From: Xanthobacteraceae bacterium
Lineage (GTDB): Bacteria > Pseudomonadota > Alphaproteobacteria > Rhizobiales > Xanthobacteraceae
Length of the DNA: 6,611 nucleotides
Direction: 5' to 3'
Assembly: GCA_030037185.1 (NCBI GenBank)
Contig: JASHRR010000275.1
Coordinates: forward strand, 1-6,611
The translations under genes and the position numbers were made by a program. Within the stretch, counting starts at the first letter, position 1, and the number at the start of each line of letters is the position of its first letter. Positions 6,143 to 6,611 of this stretch are shown here, one piece after another. The notes beneath the pieces were generated by a model. That model did no database searches, was not told the origin of the DNA, and saw only the letters and a list, made by a program, of their open reading frames with translations.

Positions 6143-6611
6143 CTAACCGGCGTCCAATGGCACCGCGATGTAGCGAGCGGTGTCGCCCGACTTGATCCGC
6201 ATCAACACTGCCTGTTTTCCGGCGGATCGCGCCTGCGCCACCGCATCGCGCAACTCCAATGGGTTGTCGACAGTTTTTCCTGCAACATCAAGGATGACGT
6301 CACCCGTGTGGACGCCGCGCTCTGCCGCTGGGCCGTCCGGATCAATATCGGTCACCACCACACCATGCGCTTCGCCGCCGGCCGTCGCGGCCGGCGCCAG
6401 CTGCAGGCCGAGCGACGCGGTGCCGGTGCGGTGCTCCCGGGTCGGCTTTTTTTCTGTTACGGTGCGGTCCGGCATTTTGGCGACGGTGATCGCCATCGTG
6501 TTGTGCGATCCGTCGCGAAAAACGCCGAGGGTCGCGGTCTGGCCCGGCTCAATGCCGGCAATCTTTTTGGCAAGGTCGCGCGCATCCTTGACCTCCTCTC
6601 CGGTGACGGAC
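6143..6611 (-). CDS. Do/HtrA-family periplasmic serine protease, C-terminal part (5' end outside window)
   Basis: The minus-strand frame is open from the right edge (first full codon at 6610) to a TAG at 6143-6145, giving the last 155 residues. Residues 1-45 are the end of a first PDZ domain (VTGEEVKDARDLAKKIAG, then FRDG and ITVAKMP). Residues 46-65 are a charged linker. Residues 66-152 form a second, complete PDZ domain with LGLQL, GVVVTDIDPDGPAAERGV, GDVI and DNPLELRDAV. This two-PDZ ending is characteristic of DegP/DegQ/MucD proteases, which degrade or refold damaged envelope proteins in the periplasm. The trypsin-like domain with its His-Asp-Ser triad lies outside the window, so activity and the exact paralogue cannot be judged. 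An ATG at 6494-6496 inside the fragment is not a start, because the PDZ1 sequence continues upstream of it. Confidence 0.93.
   Translation of the reverse strand, partial: SVTGEEVKDARDLAKKIAGIEPGQTATLGVFRDGSHNTMAITVAKMPDRTVTEKKPTREHRTGTASLGLQLAPAATAGGEAHGVVVTDIDPDGPAAERGVHTGDVILDVAGKTVDNPLELRDAVAQARSAGKQAVLMRIKSGDTARYIAVPLDAG

Overview
The window looks like chromosomal DNA from a GC-rich alphaproteobacterium. The best guess is Bradyrhizobium or another Nitrobacteraceae/Hyphomicrobiales genus. That guess rests on the GC-rich codon use, the intergenic palindrome around 797-823, and a Do-type periplasmic protease. No rRNA gene or other formal taxonomic marker is present, so the assignment is inference.

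Left part (1-2470, plus strand): the C-terminal 254 residues of a DUF1552 protein, which enters from outside the window, are followed after 147 bases by an exported ankyrin-repeat protein of 493 residues. The gap holds two GC-rich hairpins. The pair ends at a strong intrinsic terminator (2432-2470). DUF1552 proteins are best known from planctomycete-like gene sets (DUF1592/DUF1588/PSCyt-type cytochromes), so a partner gene of that kind may lie upstream of base 1.

Middle part (2494-4990, minus strand): a compact three-gene membrane cluster converges on the ankyrin gene. In transcription order it encodes a 467-residue polytopic protein, a 37-residue single-span protein, and a 158-residue four-span protein. 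Spacers are 17 and 44 bases, and each gene has a good Shine-Dalgarno sequence. The large protein is modular: two successive four-helix modules with matching histidines, then a third module that aligns almost without gaps to the whole 158-residue protein. The end of the last gene lies inside an imperfect tandem duplication (2494-2653 and 2666-2835). This cluster is the most interesting part of the window. It resembles a membrane complex, possibly haem-binding, that I cannot match to a characterised system.

Right part (4830-6611): about 520 bases without a convincing gene contain a candidate promoter for the membrane cluster and several small inverted repeats. A stand-alone class I SAM-dependent methyltransferase of the Methyltransf_24 type follows on the plus strand (5352-6110). 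It converges, 32 bases apart, on the 3' end of a Do/HtrA-family periplasmic serine protease on the minus strand (6143-6611, PDZ domains only).

I see no tRNA, rRNA, CRISPR array, transposase or phage gene.
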